64,000 nt of DNA from JBAXTE01 sp963556065 (GCA_963556065.3 CAUVYH020000012.1:1-64000), one strand, 5' to 3'. Positions 53,532-63,035 are shown, counted from the first letter of the stretch. Notes: generated from the letters alone by a model not told the origin. Translations and numbers: made by a program.

Positions 53532-54278
53532 TTAAGTTCTCATTCCACCATCGCAAGGAATAACCTGTCCCGAAACATAGGAAGAGAGTTCGGAAGCAAG
53601 GAATAATGCAACGTTTGAAATATCATCCGGATTACCGGTTCGGCGGAGCGGGATTTGTTTCACCCAACTTTCACGGATATCATCGGTAAGGCCATGTGTC
53701 ATTTCAGTTTCTATAAACCCCGGGGCGATAGCATTGCAACGGATGTTTCTCGAACCTAATTCCTGTGCAATTGATTTGGTAAAACCGATCATTCCCGCTT
53801 TTGAAGCGGCATAGTTAGCCTGACCTGCATTTCCATGCACCCCAACAACTGAAGACATATTGATGATTGAGCCAAAGCGTTGTTTGATCATGTATTTTTG
53901 GACAGCTTTGGTTAGATTAAAAACAGATTTAAGATTAATTTTAATGACTAAATCCCAATCGGTCTCGGACATTCTCATCAACAGGTTATCACGAGTAATT
54001 CCGGCATTATTCACCAAAATGTCAATGCGGCCAAAATCATTGGCAATAGCATCGACTGTTTTTTCCGTATCTTCGAATGAAGAAGCATCGGAAGCATATC
54101 CTTTTGCTTTTACACCCAAGTTTTGAATTTCTTTTTCCAATTGCTGAGCGGATTCATCATATTTAATATCGGTAAAAGCAATATGAGCACCTTCTCTGGC
54201 AAATTTTAATGCAATTCCTTTTCCGATACCTCGAGAAGCGCCCGTAATTAAAGCAATTTTTCCTTCGAGTAATTTCAT
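53532..54278 (-). CDS. fabG: 3-oxoacyl-ACP reductase
   Basis: NADPH-dependent ketoreductase of fatty-acid elongation, SDR fold, 248 aa. Cofactor loop GASRGIGKGIA, NNAGITRDNLLMRM (typical of FabG), catalytic Ser in INMSSVVGVHGN, and YAASKAGMIGFTKS (Tyr near 151 with Lys four residues on), then GFIETEMT. The NNAGITRDNLLMRM stretch separates FabG from other SDRs. It has its own promoter (TTG-N18-TAATTTTG). Confidence 0.94.
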   Translation of the reverse strand: MKLLEGKIALITGASRGIGKGIALKFAREGAHIAFTDIKYDESAQQLEKEIQNLGVKAKGYASDASSFEDTEKTVDAIANDFGRIDILVNNAGITRDNLLMRMSETDWDLVIKINLKSVFNLTKAVQKYMIKQRFGSIINMSSVVGVHGNAGQANYAASKAGMIGFTKSIAQELGSRNIRCNAIAPGFIETEMTHGLTDDIRESWVKQIPLRRTGNPDDISNVALFLASELSSYVSGQVIPCDGGMRT

Positions 54279-54304
54279 AAGTATTGATTTTTGTTTATTC
54301 AGTG

Positions 54305-54333
54305 CAAAATTACGGTTATTCTTTACATAACAA
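54305..54333 (-). promoter_or_regulatory. Promoter of fabG
   Basis: Minus strand: -33 TTG (54331-54333), 18-base spacer, -7 TAATTTTG (54305-54312), 26 bases before the ATG. Confidence 0.55.
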
Positions 54334-54368
54334 AAAAACAGCAGTCAAGTTATAAGATTTTTTAACCT

Positions 54369-55028
54369 CTATTCTTTCCGCAATTGATGATTTATTATAA
54401 TTGAAAAACGCGTGGTATCCCAAAAGGCTTCAAATTTTTTGTGGATATCCTTTTCCGGATCCTGAGAGTTAAAAATGTCATCATTAAATTCTTCCTTAAA
54501 AATCAGGAAAGGAAGCTCTGAGCAATATATTTTTGAATGATCTACAATATCAAAGCTATCATCGAAGGGAACCATTTTTCGAAGATAATCATTCGCTCTT
54601 TTACTAATGCAAGATAAATCCTTACAAACTTTAGGTTTGTAACGAACAACAATAATGCTATTGGGCTTGCTTTCCTGCATAAATTTATTTAATCCGCAAG
54701 TTTGTACTCCATCATAATCGGATAAAGTACTGGACACCGAATGAATAATATAGATACTGTCCGGAGACGGTTTACAAACAACGGCACAATGCGAAACATT
54801 ATATTTTTCGTGCATCGTTTCTCCAATCATATCACTTACTATTCCATAGCCATGCCGAAGAATTATATCACCATCGTGTAATGAATCGATTTCCGTTTTG
54901 CTTAATCGATATTTATTAAACGATTGTTCCTGTCCACTACGGTACTCGTAGATGAACAGGAACAATACAATTGATATTAATATTACACCGGTGATGATAA
55001 GAACTCTATAGAGTCTTTTTTTCACCAT
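54369..55028 (-). CDS. YiiX/YebB-like permuted papain-fold protein
   Basis: A 219-aa protein with one N-terminal membrane helix (about 8-27) and a domain of the YiiX/C92-type NlpC/P60 relatives: DGDIILRHGYGIVSDMI, SHCAVVCKPS (His-Cys region), then KIYCSELPFLIF, whose Cys is the likely nucleophile in the permuted fold. It would cleave an amide or ester, possibly in peptidoglycan or lipids, outside the cytoplasm. The gene begins 10 bases after the lipoprotein gene and is probably in its operon. Confidence 0.78.
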   Translation of the reverse strand: MVKKRLYRVLIITGVILISIVLFLFIYEYRSGQEQSFNKYRLSKTEIDSLHDGDIILRHGYGIVSDMIGETMHEKYNVSHCAVVCKPSPDSIYIIHSVSSTLSDYDGVQTCGLNKFMQESKPNSIIVVRYKPKVCKDLSCISKRANDYLRKMVPFDDSFDIVDHSKIYCSELPFLIFKEEFNDDIFNSQDPEKDIHKKFEAFWDTTRFSIIINHQLRKE

Positions 55029-55038
55029 ATAGCATTAA

Positions 55039-55518
55039 TTATTTTTTTTCAGCTTTAGGAGCTTCTTCTGGAGTAGCTTCTGTTGCTGCAGTTGCTGTAG
55101 AATCAGTTGCAGGAGCAGCTTCTGTTGGAGCGCCACCTTCTTTCTTTTGTTCAACTAACCATTTTCCGTCTTTTTTAACAAGGTGTAATTTTTGTTCTTT
55201 TTCTTCTTTACCATTGTTAATTTTGCAAGTACAATCTGAAGCATCACCTTTAGTGTCGCATTTCATGTCTTTAATTTCAACTTTTGCTGATGCAGCAGCT
55301 TTTTTAGCTTCTTCACCACCCATTGCTACCATCTGTGACATCATGTCAATAGTTGCTTTTGATTCTTCAGTAACTAAAGCTTTAGCATCGTCAAATTTTT
55401 GAGTTTCAACAGCTTTTAAATACTTTTCAGCAATAGCTTCTGGAGTGTCTGATTTTTTGCATGAGTTGAAAGCAACCATTGCTACAACTACTAATAATAA
55501 ACTAACTACTTTTTTCAT
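55039..55518 (-). CDS. Small Ala/Glu/Lys-rich lipoprotein (DUF4878-like)
   Basis: A 159-aa predicted lipoprotein: signal peptide with lipobox AFNSC at about residues 16-20, then a short alpha+beta domain (AIAEKYLKAVETQKFDDAK, LHLVKKDGKWLVEQK) resembling NTF2-like DUF4878. The tail is low-complexity Pro/Ala/Thr/Glu (from about residue 127) and likely disordered. The first transcribed gene of a pair with the YiiX-like gene. The ligand is unknown. Confidence 0.75.
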   Translation of the reverse strand: MKKVVSLLLVVVAMVAFNSCKKSDTPEAIAEKYLKAVETQKFDDAKALVTEESKATIDMMSQMVAMGGEEAKKAAASAKVEIKDMKCDTKGDASDCTCKINNGKEEKEQKLHLVKKDGKWLVEQKKEGGAPTEAAPATDSTATAATEATPEEAPKAEKK

Positions 55519-55606
55519 TTTTTTTTGTTTTAGTTAATAGTTTTTTGTTTTAATTCCAAGAGCAAAGTTGCAACATTATTTTTAGATATGCAAACTTTTT
55601 TTGTAG

Positions 55607-55614
55607 TATTTTTG
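55607..55614 (+). promoter_or_regulatory. Promoter -7 element for the Nudix gene
   Basis: TATTTTTG (TAnnTTTG), 19 bases before the ATG at 55634. Confidence 0.5.
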
Positions 55615-55633
55615 CACAAACTGTTGATAACAA

Positions 55634-56278
55634 ATGCAAAACAACGATTTAACATTCTTTAACACATTAAAAATCAGGCTAAAAGAAGACATTAAAAGAA
55701 AAATGTTTCACGAATTTTTTTTACCTAAAGATCGTGATTTTTTTTCTCCGGAAGATGAAAAAGCGGTAAATTTTAAAAAAAGTGCAGTAATGTTGGCACT
55801 TTTTTTTCGAGAAGAATCACTACGTTCGTTGCTTGTTCAGCGGGCAATATATCCGGGTGCACACAGCGGACAAATCAGCTTGCCCGGTGGGAAACAGGAA
55901 CCGCGTGATAAGGACTTATTAGATACAGCCATTCGGGAGACTTTTGAGGAAACATCCATTCTAATTTCCCCCGACGAAATTATCGGGTCATTATCTCCTT
56001 TAACTATTCCCATAAGCCAATTCACCGTTTATCCCTACATTTCCCTTTTGCCGAATATGCCGGAATACAAAGTCGACGGCAACGAAGTAGTAAACATTAT
56101 TGAGTTTGATGTCTGGGAATTCATTCACCATGCAATTATTAATAATTATAAGGTAAAAGTTACAAATGCGGAACTGGAAGCTCCTGCTTTTAATATCAAC
56201 GGGCATATCGTTTGGGGTGCTACGGCAATGATTTTGAATGAATTTAGGGGCATTGTGCTCGAAGTCCTGGACAAGTAA
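55634..56278 (+). CDS. CoA pyrophosphatase-type Nudix hydrolase
   Basis: A 214-aa Nudix protein. The Nudix box spans about residues 85-107 (GGKQEPRDKDLLDTAIRET then FEETSI) and is preceded by the CoAse signature GAHSGQISLPGG. It would split CoA or a related dinucleoside into phosphopantetheine and nucleotide in the cytosol. The N-terminal 45 residues form a helical extension. It is transcribed in the same direction as the hyf-like operon but is separated from it by 138 bases that hold a promoter. Confidence 0.88.
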   Translation: MQNNDLTFFNTLKIRLKEDIKRKMFHEFFLPKDRDFFSPEDEKAVNFKKSAVMLALFFREESLRSLLVQRAIYPGAHSGQISLPGGKQEPRDKDLLDTAIRETFEETSILISPDEIIGSLSPLTIPISQFTVYPYISLLPNMPEYKVDGNEVVNIIEFDVWEFIHHAIINNYKVKVTNAELEAPAFNINGHIVWGATAMILNEFRGIVLEVLDK

Positions 56279-56370
56279 TTAATGTCCCCGATACATCCCT
56301 ACTTCTGCATTATTTGTATCAACAAAAATTGGTTTACAAGTATATGCATAGGCCCAAATGAAATAAAGGA

Positions 56371-56386
56371 TATTTTTGTAATTTTG
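56371..56386 (+). promoter_or_regulatory. Twin -7 elements before the hyf-like operon
   Basis: TATTTTTG (56371-56378) and TAATTTTG (56379-56386) are adjacent matches to TAnnTTTG, 30-38 bases before the first ATG. Confidence 0.5.
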
Positions 56387-56416
56387 CCGAACAAATATAA
56401 GCACATTTGCAACTAA

Positions 56417-58420
56417 ATGAATTTTAGCATGATAGACTATATTTTTCTCTTTCTAACGCTATTTACTTTTACAATTTTTGCAGTTCCGATTAAAATCAAA
56501 TATTGGCTTTCATTGGTTTTGTTAACCCTATTCATCGGCATTACCAGTGTAATATCATACGTGGTTATCCGAAATGGTATTGCTCAGCAATTTACAATAA
56601 CAGTTTTTAACGGGATACAACTCCCAACGTTTTCGGTAGATGTTTTATCTGCATTTTTTATTCTGGTTATCAATTTCACTACCCTTACGGGATTGCTATA
56701 TGCACGAAGTTACTTGGCACCATATCTCTCACAAAAACCACCATTGCGTTTTTCCATTCACTACTTTTCTTATTTATGGCTCTATCTGTCGATGGTAATG
56801 GTTTGCACGATTACCGACGGATTTCCATTCTTAATCGTTTGGGAATTGATGTCGCTGAGTTCATTTCTGTTAGTCGTTTTTGATGCGGAAGATCGCGACA
56901 CGATGAAAGCCGGCATTAATTATTTTATTCAAATGCATGTCGGGTTCCTATTTCTGATGGTTTCATTCCTTATCGTGGAACAAACAACAGGAAGTGCAAG
57001 TTTCAACAATTTAGGAAGTTATTTCAGTAACCATAATAATGTCGGTTTATTTCTGATGTTTTTTGTCGGATTCGGTATAAAAGCAGGATTTATTCCCCTT
57101 CATTCATGGTTACCCCTCGCCCATCCGGCCGCACCTTCGCACGTTTCGGGGGTAATGTCGGGGGTGATGATAAAAATGGGAATTTTCGGAATTTTACGAG
57201 TCGTCTTTTCCCTTCAGGATCAACTTTTAACGATTGGTTCTTTTGTCCTAATGATCTCAATCATCTCCGGATTGCTCGGGGTAATGTACGCCATCGTACA
57301 GCACGACATCAAACAACTGCTGGCTTACCACAGTATCGAGAATATCGGGATTATCGGGATCGGAATCGGCTTGGGGCTGGTCGGCAAAGCCATCCATCAA
57401 CCGGTAATCGAGTTGCTGGGATTCGGAGGCGGACTGCTCCATGTACTTAATCATTCCTTATTCAAATCGCTGCTTTTCTATAATGCCGGATCAATTTATT
57501 CCGCTACACATACACGAAACATTGAAAAGCTGGGAGGGCTTATTAAAAAGATGCCCTACACCGCCATACTGTTCTTAATTGGAGCCATTGCCATTTGCGG
57601 ACTTCCCCCATTCAACGGTTTTATTTCGGAATACATAATCTACTCCGGAATGTTCAAGTCGTTCTATCACGCCGGATTGTACGAATCCTTTCTGCTTATC
57701 GGAGGAATCATCGGATTGGCTTTAATCGGAGGATTGGCCATCTTTTGTTTCACCAAGGCATTTGGCGTGATCTTTTTAGGAAACGAACGAAGCGATGTTA
57801 CGTCTCATGCCACCGAAATCAACAAATTCACCAAGGGATCTTTATCGGCAATAGTGGTAGTTATGTTACTGATCGGGTTAGCCCCGATTCTCTTTGTAAA
57901 GCCGGTATTCGGCATCATTCAATCCCTTTCACACACCATAGTTCCCGTTGATTTTGAGCCCATCAGCTATCAAAACATGAACAATATCAGCATTACCGGA
58001 GGAATTTTAATAATGACCACCACGCTTTTATTGGTATGGCGTTATTATCATCAAAAGCGGTTGCAAATGAACAGTGCCGGTCCTACTTGGGGCTGCGGAT
58101 ATACCGCAGGTACAGCCAAGCATCAATATACCGCTACTTCGTATGCCGATAATTTCGTCCAACTGGCTCAACCTGTTCTTCAGAGCAAAAAAGAGATGCT
58201 GCCCATTACATCCAAAGATATTTTCCCTACATCCCGACATTTTGTCACCCACCAGGTGGATATTCTAAAAAAATCACTGATCGATAAGCCTATTGACAAG
58301 CTGCTCACCTTGTTTAAACATATTTCCGTGATGCAAACCGGGCAAATACAGCATTACATTTTGTATGCATTTGCCTTTATGCTAATCATTTTTCTACTCA
58401 CCTATTTTAATTTGATATAA
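56417..58420 (+). CDS. hyfB: Hydrogenase-4 component B-like antiporter subunit
   Basis: A 667-aa proton-conducting membrane subunit of the Mrp/NuoL family, HyfB/HycC type. About 15-16 hydrophobic helices are seen. Key pumping residues are intact: Glu in FLIVWELMSLSSF, Lys in FGIKAGFIPLHSWLP, the His/Lys stretch QHDIKQLLAYHSIENIG, and LGFGGGLLHVLNHSLFKSLLF. The C-terminal WGCGYTAGTAKHQYTATSY segment is typical of HyfB. It opens an operon of six complex-I-like genes spaced by 3-100 bases. An in-frame ATG at 56429 is an alternative start. Confidence 0.88.
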   Translation: MNFSMIDYIFLFLTLFTFTIFAVPIKIKYWLSLVLLTLFIGITSVISYVVIRNGIAQQFTITVFNGIQLPTFSVDVLSAFFILVINFTTLTGLLYARSYLAPYLSQKPPLRFSIHYFSYLWLYLSMVMVCTITDGFPFLIVWELMSLSSFLLVVFDAEDRDTMKAGINYFIQMHVGFLFLMVSFLIVEQTTGSASFNNLGSYFSNHNNVGLFLMFFVGFGIKAGFIPLHSWLPLAHPAAPSHVSGVMSGVMIKMGIFGILRVVFSLQDQLLTIGSFVLMISIISGLLGVMYAIVQHDIKQLLAYHSIENIGIIGIGIGLGLVGKAIHQPVIELLGFGGGLLHVLNHSLFKSLLFYNAGSIYSATHTRNIEKLGGLIKKMPYTAILFLIGAIAICGLPPFNGFISEYIIYSGMFKSFYHAGLYESFLLIGGIIGLALIGGLAIFCFTKAFGVIFLGNERSDVTSHATEINKFTKGSLSAIVVVMLLIGLAPILFVKPVFGIIQSLSHTIVPVDFEPISYQNMNNISITGGILIMTTTLLLVWRYYHQKRLQMNSAGPTWGCGYTAGTAKHQYTATSYADNFVQLAQPVLQSKKEMLPITSKDIFPTSRHFVTHQVDILKKSLIDKPIDKLLTLFKHISVMQTGQIQHYILYAFAFMLIIFLLTYFNLI

Positions 58421-58423
58421 GTC

Positions 58424-59332
58424 ATGATCAGTCTATTATTAATATTGCTAGCTGCCATTTTCTATCCCGGAATTATCGTCAAGACCAAGAGTATTTTGAG
58501 CGGAAGAAAAGGTCCCGGAATACTGCAACCCATAAAAGATCTTTGGGTTCTTTTTCATAAGGGGAACGTGGTCAGCACCACAACAAGCATTATTTTTAAA
58601 ATTGCTCCTGCTATTACCCTTGCTACCATTATTACCGCAGCAATGCTGGTTCCTTTCGGCGGAACTGGAGCAATACTCTCTTTCGAAAACGACTTTGTGA
58701 TGTTTGCCTATTTACTGGCTTTAGGTAAATTTTTCAGCATTATCGCCGCACTCGATACCGGAAGTGGATTTGAAGGCATGGGTGCCAATCGCGAAGCACT
58801 CTATTCAATGCTGGTGGAACCGGCCTTTTTCATCCTGATGGCTACATTTGCTTCAATTACCAACCATACCTCATTTGCCGATATTTTTCAAAATCTGGAA
58901 CTCTCAAGCAATCATTATCTGATTATCGTCGGCATTATCAGTGTTTACCTGCTGATTCAGATTACCATGATTGAAAACAGCCGCATTCCTCTCGATGACC
59001 CGAAGACACACCTCGAATTAACCATGATTCACGAAGTGATGATTTTAGACAACAGCGGATTCGACAAAGCACTGATTCATATCGGAACCATGATTAAGTT
59101 TTCCATCTATGGAACATTGATATTCAACTCGTTAATAATGAACAGCATCAGCACTCCAATGCTTATTCTTATTTATGTCGGAGTGCAAATATTACTTGCC
59201 ACGATCATGGGCATATTGGAATCGTTTAGAGCACGAAATAAAATGCAAAGGAATACCATCTACATCTTATCTCTAACCGCAATCGGAATGTTATCATTTT
59301 TCATGGTCTTAATTATGAACAACCAATTATAA
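58424..59332 (+). CDS. hyfC: NuoH-like membrane subunit (HyfC/HycD type)
   Basis: A 302-aa NuoH-family subunit linking the soluble arm to the membrane arm. It shows GRKGPGILQPIKDLWVLFHK after the first helix and ENSRIPLDDPKTHLELTMIH, the loop that in complex I contacts the quinone/NuoD region and carries conserved acids. Eight hydrophobic segments are visible. It starts 3 bases after hyfB. The acidic loop is well kept although the partner redox subunits are degenerate. Confidence 0.88.
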   Translation: MISLLLILLAAIFYPGIIVKTKSILSGRKGPGILQPIKDLWVLFHKGNVVSTTTSIIFKIAPAITLATIITAAMLVPFGGTGAILSFENDFVMFAYLLALGKFFSIIAALDTGSGFEGMGANREALYSMLVEPAFFILMATFASITNHTSFADIFQNLELSSNHYLIIVGIISVYLLIQITMIENSRIPLDDPKTHLELTMIHEVMILDNSGFDKALIHIGTMIKFSIYGTLIFNSLIMNSISTPMLILIYVGVQILLATIMGILESFRARNKMQRNTIYILSLTAIGMLSFFMVLIMNNQL

Positions 59333-59337
59333 CCCTT

Positions 59338-59967
59338 ATGAAAAACATATTACTCGTCGCATTTGCAATTACCCTAATTTATCTAAGTTCGGCGGAACGT
59401 TTCAGATCGTATGCGAAATTGATTGCCGTTCAGGGCATTTTACTTTTTGGAATTGCATTATTGCAACTGTCGGAGGTGAATTTCGGGAACTTAATCTTTA
59501 TCGCGGTTGAAACACTAGTTTTCAAAGCTATTCTGGTTCCCTATTTCCTGTTTAAGGTCATCAACAAAACAAGGGTTTACAGAGTTCACAACAAAGCTCT
59601 TTCTCCGTTTTACAGCCTGATTTTATCGCTCCTAGCTATTGTTCTAAGTATTTTTATTGCCAATTCACTTAAAACCGATATGACCTATTTTGCATTTTTA
59701 GCCATCAGCTTATATACCTTGTTTACCGGGGTTTTGCTAATTATCACACATAAACTTCTGTTTTCGCACACTATCGGCTTCCTGGTGATCGAAAACGGCG
59801 TTTTCCTGTTGTCCATATTTGCCGGTGCCGAAATGCCATTATTGATCAACATCGGAATTCTACTGGATATTTTTGTAAGTGTTTTGATTATTACCATTTT
59901 TGTCAATAAAATCGGAAGTAAGTTTCACGATATTGGAAGTGAAAATTTGACCACGCTTAAGAACTAA
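59338..59967 (+). CDS. hyfE: HyfE-like membrane subunit (NuoK-like)
   Basis: A 209-aa protein with six to seven hydrophobic helices. The NuoK-like part has an acid in AVETLVFKAILVPYFL and another near GFLVIENGVFLLSIF, both usual in HyfE and NuoK where they take part in proton transfer. It lies 5 bases after hyfC. The spacer to the next gene (101 bases, A-rich) is the longest in the operon and shows no clear promoter. Confidence 0.85.
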   Translation: MKNILLVAFAITLIYLSSAERFRSYAKLIAVQGILLFGIALLQLSEVNFGNLIFIAVETLVFKAILVPYFLFKVINKTRVYRVHNKALSPFYSLILSLLAIVLSIFIANSLKTDMTYFAFLAISLYTLFTGVLLIITHKLLFSHTIGFLVIENGVFLLSIFAGAEMPLLINIGILLDIFVSVLIITIFVNKIGSKFHDIGSENLTTLKN

Positions 59968-60068
59968 GACTGCGAAGATCTTAATTTGCAAGAAGAGAAT
60001 AAAACAAGAGCTAGTTGTAAAAGACTAAAGGATAAAAGAGAAATACTAAAATTCAAAAAGCAAAAAAG

Positions 60069-61487
60069 ATGATTTTATATTATTTTATTATAGCTGTCAT
60101 TCTGGGATTAAGCGTTTTGTTTATTAAAAGCAAGCACTTCACGATTTTGGCTACATTATTGTTTTTATCGGTCCAAATATTTATGACTTTTCACGTTATT
60201 ACCCACATCGGAACGACAGAATTAGACTATTTTACATTTGACGGATTGGGTGCAATTTTCTTGACCCTGCTCACACTAATAGCATCAGCAGCTTTTTATC
60301 ACGGTTTAAAATATTTCAGGAATCGAATCACTCACCGTTTTTTCTATTACCATGCTGCTTTTATCGGGCTCATCATGGCCATTACCGGAGCATATCTTGC
60401 CAACGATGCAACAGTGGTTTGGATTTTAGTGGAGGCCACCACACTTGCCGTTTCGGTTCTTATTTACCACGAAAAAACAACTCATGCACTGGAAGCTACT
60501 TGGAAGTACATCTTTTTATGTTCGGTAGGTATTGCCTTTGCTTACGTGGGAATCCTGTTCATCAGCCTTGGGGGCAAAGGTTTGAGTGACTTATCATATA
60601 CTTCAATTGCTGCTATTGCAACCACCGTAAATCCAGTTTACCTAAAAATTGCCTTTGTAGCTATTCTGGTTGGTTATAGCACTAAAATGGAACTTTTTCC
60701 GATGCACACCGTGGGCATTGATGCCAATTCGGTTTCGCCGACTCCAATTGCCGCATTAATTTCCACAGGACTGGTAAACTTGGGTTTTTTATCAATATTC
60801 AGAATGTATATTGCACTTAGCTGCTCCCCGATATTTGAATGGATGAACCATCTTTTTATTCTCTCCGGCGTGCTTTCGCTAATCGTAGCTGCCGGGTACA
60901 TGCTGAAAGCCAAGCACAATAAGCGAATGCTGGCCTATTCCACTCTCGAAAACATGGGACTTGTATCTATTGCCATTGGATTAGGTGGACAAGGATATTA
61001 TGCTGCTATCCTGTTACTTATATTGCATACACTCACAAAATCAAGCCTATTTTTTCAAATGGGACAAGTTTCGCGCACCCTACATACCTTTAAGCTAGAC
61101 GAAAGTGGTGAATACATGAAACGCAATCCAGTCGGCGGAATTATTTTGTTGACGGGACTGTTTGTTATTCTTGCGGTGCCGCCATCGGGCATATTTATTG
61201 CCGAATTCATGATTTTTAAAACGATGGTTTTCTCCGGAAACTGGATTTTACTTGCAGGCGTGGCACTTTTGCTTTGTTTTGTTATCTATGCGATGTCCAC
61301 CCGTTTTATGCACATCCTGTTTTCCAAGCCCCGAATTGATGAAGATAGTCCGTTAATTGTTAAGGTAAGCCCTTGGGAGTCGGCATCTCAATATCTGTTT
61401 TTATCGATTGTAATCAGCGTTTGCTTTTACCAGCCTGAATTTCTTGTAAACATTATCAACCAATGTATCGCGGTACTTCCAAAATAA
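60069..61487 (+). CDS. hyfF: Hydrogenase-4 component F-like antiporter subunit
   Basis: A second antiporter-type subunit, 472 aa, about 14 helices. Conserved residues are present: Glu in VVWILVEATTLAVSVL, Lys in GYSTKMELFPMHTVGID (with the PTPIAALISTGLVNLG stretch after it) and KRMLAYSTLENMGLVSIAIG. With hyfB this gives two ion-pumping modules, as in the larger group 4 complexes. It ends 8 bases before the hyfG-like gene. Confidence 0.87.
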   Translation: MILYYFIIAVILGLSVLFIKSKHFTILATLLFLSVQIFMTFHVITHIGTTELDYFTFDGLGAIFLTLLTLIASAAFYHGLKYFRNRITHRFFYYHAAFIGLIMAITGAYLANDATVVWILVEATTLAVSVLIYHEKTTHALEATWKYIFLCSVGIAFAYVGILFISLGGKGLSDLSYTSIAAIATTVNPVYLKIAFVAILVGYSTKMELFPMHTVGIDANSVSPTPIAALISTGLVNLGFLSIFRMYIALSCSPIFEWMNHLFILSGVLSLIVAAGYMLKAKHNKRMLAYSTLENMGLVSIAIGLGGQGYYAAILLLILHTLTKSSLFFQMGQVSRTLHTFKLDESGEYMKRNPVGGIILLTGLFVILAVPPSGIFIAEFMIFKTMVFSGNWILLAGVALLLCFVIYAMSTRFMHILFSKPRIDEDSPLIVKVSPWESASQYLFLSIVISVCFYQPEFLVNIINQCIAVLPK

Positions 61488-61495
61488 TTTAACGT

Positions 61496-62449
61496 ATGAA
61501 TAACCAATCACCTTATTGTCTGGTCGAAAATAATGCCTCCCCGATTGAATTATCATCGATTCCGGTTTTGGAATACACACAATTTTCGGAATCGCTTCAA
61601 TTGTTGATGGCGAATTCTCATAACCATATTGCCACCTATTACGCTTTTCGCCACGAAAATCAGCTGTTTTTTATATGCGCCGTACTTCGCGATTCCACAC
61701 ATGATATTGCAATTCTGGCACATCTGGAATCGGCTTCCGTTAAAGAACTTGCTTCGCTTACACACACGATTCCCCAAATCCATATTTTCGAGCGTGAAAT
61801 CATGGAAAATTTCGGCATCACATTTATTGGTCATCCTTGGTTAAAACCGGTTAGATATGCATTCAACAGGGCTGATCGTTCGCAAGTGATGGACAACTAT
61901 CCTTTCTACCGAATCGAAAGCGAAGAACTTCACGAAGTCGGTGTCGGCCCCATCCATGCCGGAATCATCGAACCCGGGCACTTCCGATTTATCTGCAACG
62001 GCGAAAAAGTGTTGCATCTCGAAATCCATCTGGGATACCAGCACCGAGGCATTGAACAATTATTTTTAGACTATAAAAAACCACTTCAGCGTATTGCATT
62101 ATCCGAAAGTATTGCAGGAGATACAACAATAGGTCACGGATTGGCTCATACCCAACTTATCGAAAGCTTAGCCCACATAGAAGTTTGCGAGCGGCTTCAA
62201 ATTGAACGAGCCATTGCATTGGAACTGGAGAGGATTGCCATCCATATCGGCGACACAGCAGCCATGTGCACCGATGTTGCTTACCAATTGGGGCAAGTAG
62301 TAAATGAAGCTTTACGTACTACAATTATAAATACCCACCCAATTATGGTGTGGAAATCGCTTTGGAAAAGGGCTTATTCGTCCTGCCGGAACCGATTACC
62401 CTGCTACTCCTGCCTTTTTCGAGGCGATGCTCAAAACACTGAACGATAG
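61496..62449 (+). CDS. hyfG: HyfG-like large subunit, N-terminal part (frameshifted; no NiFe cysteines)
   Basis: First 317 residues as read. Residues about 1-140 are a NuoC-like domain (FEREIMENFGITFIGHPWLKP); about 148-280 are the start of the NuoD/hydrogenase large-subunit domain (GPIHAGIIEPGHFRFICNG, HLGYQHRGIEQLF, CERLQIERAIALELERIA). Where E. coli HycE has DRVCGICG, this protein has ESIAGDTT: both Cys are gone (Ala207, Thr210). After residue about 280 the frame is wrong. Removing one C at 62333-62338 restores NTTQLWCGNRFGKGLIR and joins the ORF at 62427. The disruption may be a real mutation or an assembly error. Confidence 0.85.
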   Translation: MNNQSPYCLVENNASPIELSSIPVLEYTQFSESLQLLMANSHNHIATYYAFRHENQLFFICAVLRDSTHDIAILAHLESASVKELASLTHTIPQIHIFEREIMENFGITFIGHPWLKPVRYAFNRADRSQVMDNYPFYRIESEELHEVGVGPIHAGIIEPGHFRFICNGEKVLHLEIHLGYQHRGIEQLFLDYKKPLQRIALSESIAGDTTIGHGLAHTQLIESLAHIEVCERLQIERAIALELERIAIHIGDTAAMCTDVAYQLGQVVNEALRTTIINTHPIMVWKSLWKRAYSSCRNRLPCYSCLFRGDAQNTER

Positions 62450-63020
62450 TGGAAAACGATATATTAATATCGCCGACCGCATCTATTCATTACCCAGCGT
62501 GCTGATTCGTTTCGACGGGAACGGCATAGTAACCGAAGAGCAGGCACAAACCATCGGCACGGTGGGAATGGCTGCCCGAATGTGCGGAATTTCGCGCGAT
62601 ATCCGCACTTCTCATCCGTTTCAGACATTTAAGTACCATCACTACTCGCCTATTCTCAGAGCTTCGGGGGATGTGCTTGCACGGGGTATGATCCGCAATA
62701 TAGAAGTACGGCATTCCATCAAAACAATTAAAGAATTGGTGGAAATGCACAAAAACAGCAACTCCGAAGTCACTGCCCCAAACTACAAGCTCGCACTAAA
62801 ACCCAATTCGTTTGCAATTTCGCTTACCGAAGGTTGGCGCGGGGAAATTTGTCATACGGCAATTACCGATGCAAAAGGCGAGCTGGCACATTACAAAATC
62901 AAAGACCCTTCGATGCACAACTGGATGGCTTTAGCACTGGCAGTGCGTAACATGGAAATTTCCGATTTCCCGATTAATAATAAAAGCTTTGATTTGTCGT
63001 ATTGCGGATTCGATTTATAA
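62427..63020 (+). CDS. hyfG: HyfG-like large subunit, C-terminal part (after frameshift)
   Basis: A 197-aa frame carrying the rest of the large-subunit domain. Upstream of its ATG the same frame reads LWCGNRFGKGLIRPAG, so the ATG is internal to the original gene. It contains IGTVGMAARMCGISRDIR, HHYSPILRASGDVLARG, GWRGEICHTAIT and DPSMHNWMALALAVRN. The C terminus ends SFDLSYCGFDL, where hydrogenases have SLDPCYSCTDR: the second Cys pair is absent, so no NiFe centre can be bound. It is 15 bases before the next gene. Confidence 0.83.
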   Translation: MLKTLNDSGKRYINIADRIYSLPSVLIRFDGNGIVTEEQAQTIGTVGMAARMCGISRDIRTSHPFQTFKYHHYSPILRASGDVLARGMIRNIEVRHSIKTIKELVEMHKNSNSEVTAPNYKLALKPNSFAISLTEGWRGEICHTAITDAKGELAHYKIKDPSMHNWMALALAVRNMEISDFPINNKSFDLSYCGFDL

Positions 63021-63035
63021 TTTAATCTTAATCAA

